Positions 62,858 through 64,000 of a DNA stretch of 64,000 bases are shown piece after piece. Origin of the DNA: Eubacterium uniforme (GTDB lineage Bacteria > Bacillota > Clostridia > Lachnospirales > Lachnospiraceae); contig NZ_FUXZ01000002.1 of the NCBI RefSeq assembly GCF_900167115.1, forward strand, positions 186,001 to 250,000. The letters run 5' to 3'. The position numbers and the translations under genes were made by a program. Each line of letters opens with the position of its first letter. The first letter of the stretch is position 1. The notes beneath the pieces are model-generated. The model searched no databases, was not told where the DNA came from, and worked only from the letters and a program-made list of their open reading frames with translations.

Positions 62858-64000
62858 ATGGCAGCGTTTCAAACATTAAACAGAGACGAATTACTCAAAA
62901 TTAAAGATGAACTTGAAAAGGAATATGAAAAAATTAAAGGACTTGGCATTAAACTTGATATGTCAAGAGGTAAGCCTGGCAAAGATCAGCTTGATTTATC
63001 AATGGGGATGGTTGATGCTTTAGCTTCTGATCATTCATTTGTTGGAGAACAGGGCATAGACTGCAGAAACTATGGTGTACTTGACGGTATTGTAGAAGCT
63101 AAAAGATTACTTAGTGAAATGATTGAATGCCCAATTGATAACATTATTATATATGGTAATTCATCACTTAATGTTATGTATGATACAGTTGCTCGTTCAA
63201 TGACACACGGTGTTATGGGTTCAACACCATGGTGTAAATTAGATAAAGTAAAATTCTTATGTCCAGTACCTGGATATGACAGACATTTTGCAATTACTGA
63301 GTTCTTTGGAATTGAAATGATTAATATTCCTATGAACGAAGATGGCCCAGATATGAATATGGTTGAAAAACTTGTTAGCGAAGATGATTCAATTAAGGGT
63401 ATTTGGTGTATCCCAAAATATGGTAATCCAACAGGTATTACATATTCAGATGCAGTTGTAAAGAGATTTGCTAGACTTAAACCAGCGGCTAAAGACTTTA
63501 GAATCTACTGGGATAACGCTTATACAATCCATCATTTATACGATGAAGAAGATAAGCAGGATCACTTAATTGAAATCCTTGCTGAATGTGAAAAAGCAGG
63601 TAATCCAGACATGGTATTTAAGTTCTGTTCAACTTCAAAGGTTACATTCCCAGGTTCAGGTATTGCTGCAATTTCAGCTTCAAAGGCAAACCTTGAATTC
63701 ATAAAGAAGCAGTTAACAGTTCAGACTATCGGTCATGACAAGTTAAATCAGTTAAGACATTACCGTTTCTTCGGTAATTTCGATGGTATGAAAGAACATA
63801 TGAAAAAGCATGCTGCATTACTTAGACCTAAGTTCGCAGCTGTTCTTACAACACTTGATAGAGAACTTAAGGATGCTGACATTGCATCATGGACAAATCC
63901 GGTAGGTGGTTATTTCATTTCACTTAACGTTCATAACGGATGTGCAAAAGACGTAGTACAGATGTGTAAAGATGCTGGATTAGTATTAACAAATGCTGGT
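62858..64000 (+). CDS. Aspartate aminotransferase-type PLP enzyme (3' end outside window)
   Basis: From ATG 62858, seven bases after TAGGAGG, the frame is open to the end of the window (381 codons visible). The start MAAFQTLNRDELLKIKDELE and KLDMSRGKPGKDQLDL, then YGNSSLNVMYD, WCIPKYGNPTGITYSDAVV, YWDNAY and KFCSTSKVTFPGSGIA (the presumed PLP lysine is in STSK), match the PF12897 type of class I aminotransferase, whose characterised members are aspartate aminotransferases. The protein is incomplete. No strong promoter is seen in the 50-bp gap before it. Confidence 0.9.
   Translation, partial: MAAFQTLNRDELLKIKDELEKEYEKIKGLGIKLDMSRGKPGKDQLDLSMGMVDALASDHSFVGEQGIDCRNYGVLDGIVEAKRLLSEMIECPIDNIIIYGNSSLNVMYDTVARSMTHGVMGSTPWCKLDKVKFLCPVPGYDRHFAITEFFGIEMINIPMNEDGPDMNMVEKLVSEDDSIKGIWCIPKYGNPTGITYSDAVVKRFARLKPAAKDFRIYWDNAYTIHHLYDEEDKQDHLIEILAECEKAGNPDMVFKFCSTSKVTFPGSGIAAISASKANLEFIKKQLTVQTIGHDKLNQLRHYRFFGNFDGMKEHMKKHAALLRPKFAAVLTTLDRELKDADIASWTNPVGGYFISLNVHNGCAKDVVQMCKDAGLVLTNAG

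Noticed and set aside
1-64000. tRNA, rRNA, riboswitch, insertion sequence or prophage genes
   Set aside because: I saw no cloverleaf, rRNA segment, T-box or known riboswitch core, transposase or integrase anywhere in the window.

Overview
The window comes from an AT-rich, Gram-positive gut-type Clostridia, most likely Lachnospiraceae. This is inferred from low GC, strong AGGAGG ribosome-binding sites, TTGACA/TATAAT-type promoters, class II GalT, BspA-like and Fn3 modules on lysine-rich secreted enzymes, and the nusB-xseAB-ispA-dxs-tlyA-nadK-argR-recN gene order. The genus cannot be fixed from the sequence alone. Almost all genes lie on the + strand; rqcH is the only convincing - strand gene.

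Positions 1-17700 form a beta-1,4-galactan utilisation region. It holds the end of a secreted galactan-binding or galactanase protein, a cytoplasmic GH35 beta-galactosidase, a huge secreted GH53 endo-galactanase, a 1296-residue secreted multi-module protein with no visible catalytic domain, a DUF3863/DUF3864-type putative glycoside hydrolase overlapping a small zinc-ribbon protein, a second GH53 without a signal peptide, then galK and galT. The logic is outside cutting, capture at the surface, inside trimming to galactose, and the Leloir pathway. No transporter is in the window.

Positions 17700-21310 are a biotin operon (bioY-bioB-bioD-bioA) behind a strong promoter overlapped by a BirA-like inverted repeat; bioF is absent. 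Positions 21330-42400 are housekeeping: ruvAB, zapA, a U32 peptidase-family protein, a SEDS/class B PBP pair, a Nudix hydrolase, the long asp23-nusB-...-recN cluster, glgA, and convergent rqcH.

Positions 42490-58500 are the most unusual part: a secreted 3347-residue YD-repeat (RHS-like) polymorphic toxin with a PD-(D/E)xK nuclease tip and downstream immunity candidates. After it come further toxin/immunity modules with no expression start. Two are displaced tips that repeat about 650 bp of the RHS 3' end in frame and then switch to different toxin domains: one unrecognised and RNase-like, one GH-E HNH-type with ankyrin immunity. A third is a broken signal-peptide/AHH-nuclease gene coupled to a SUKH immunity gene. 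A decayed remnant closes the array. A repeated non-coding element of about 315 bp, ending in a terminator hairpin, precedes each displaced tip. The first copy carries a canonical G-quadruplex motif on the - strand. This looks like a toxin-tip switching locus with silent donors.

Positions 58500-64000 return to housekeeping: yicC-gmk-rpoZ, rimO, pgsA, a CinA C-terminal-type amidase, and a class I aminotransferase cut by the window end.
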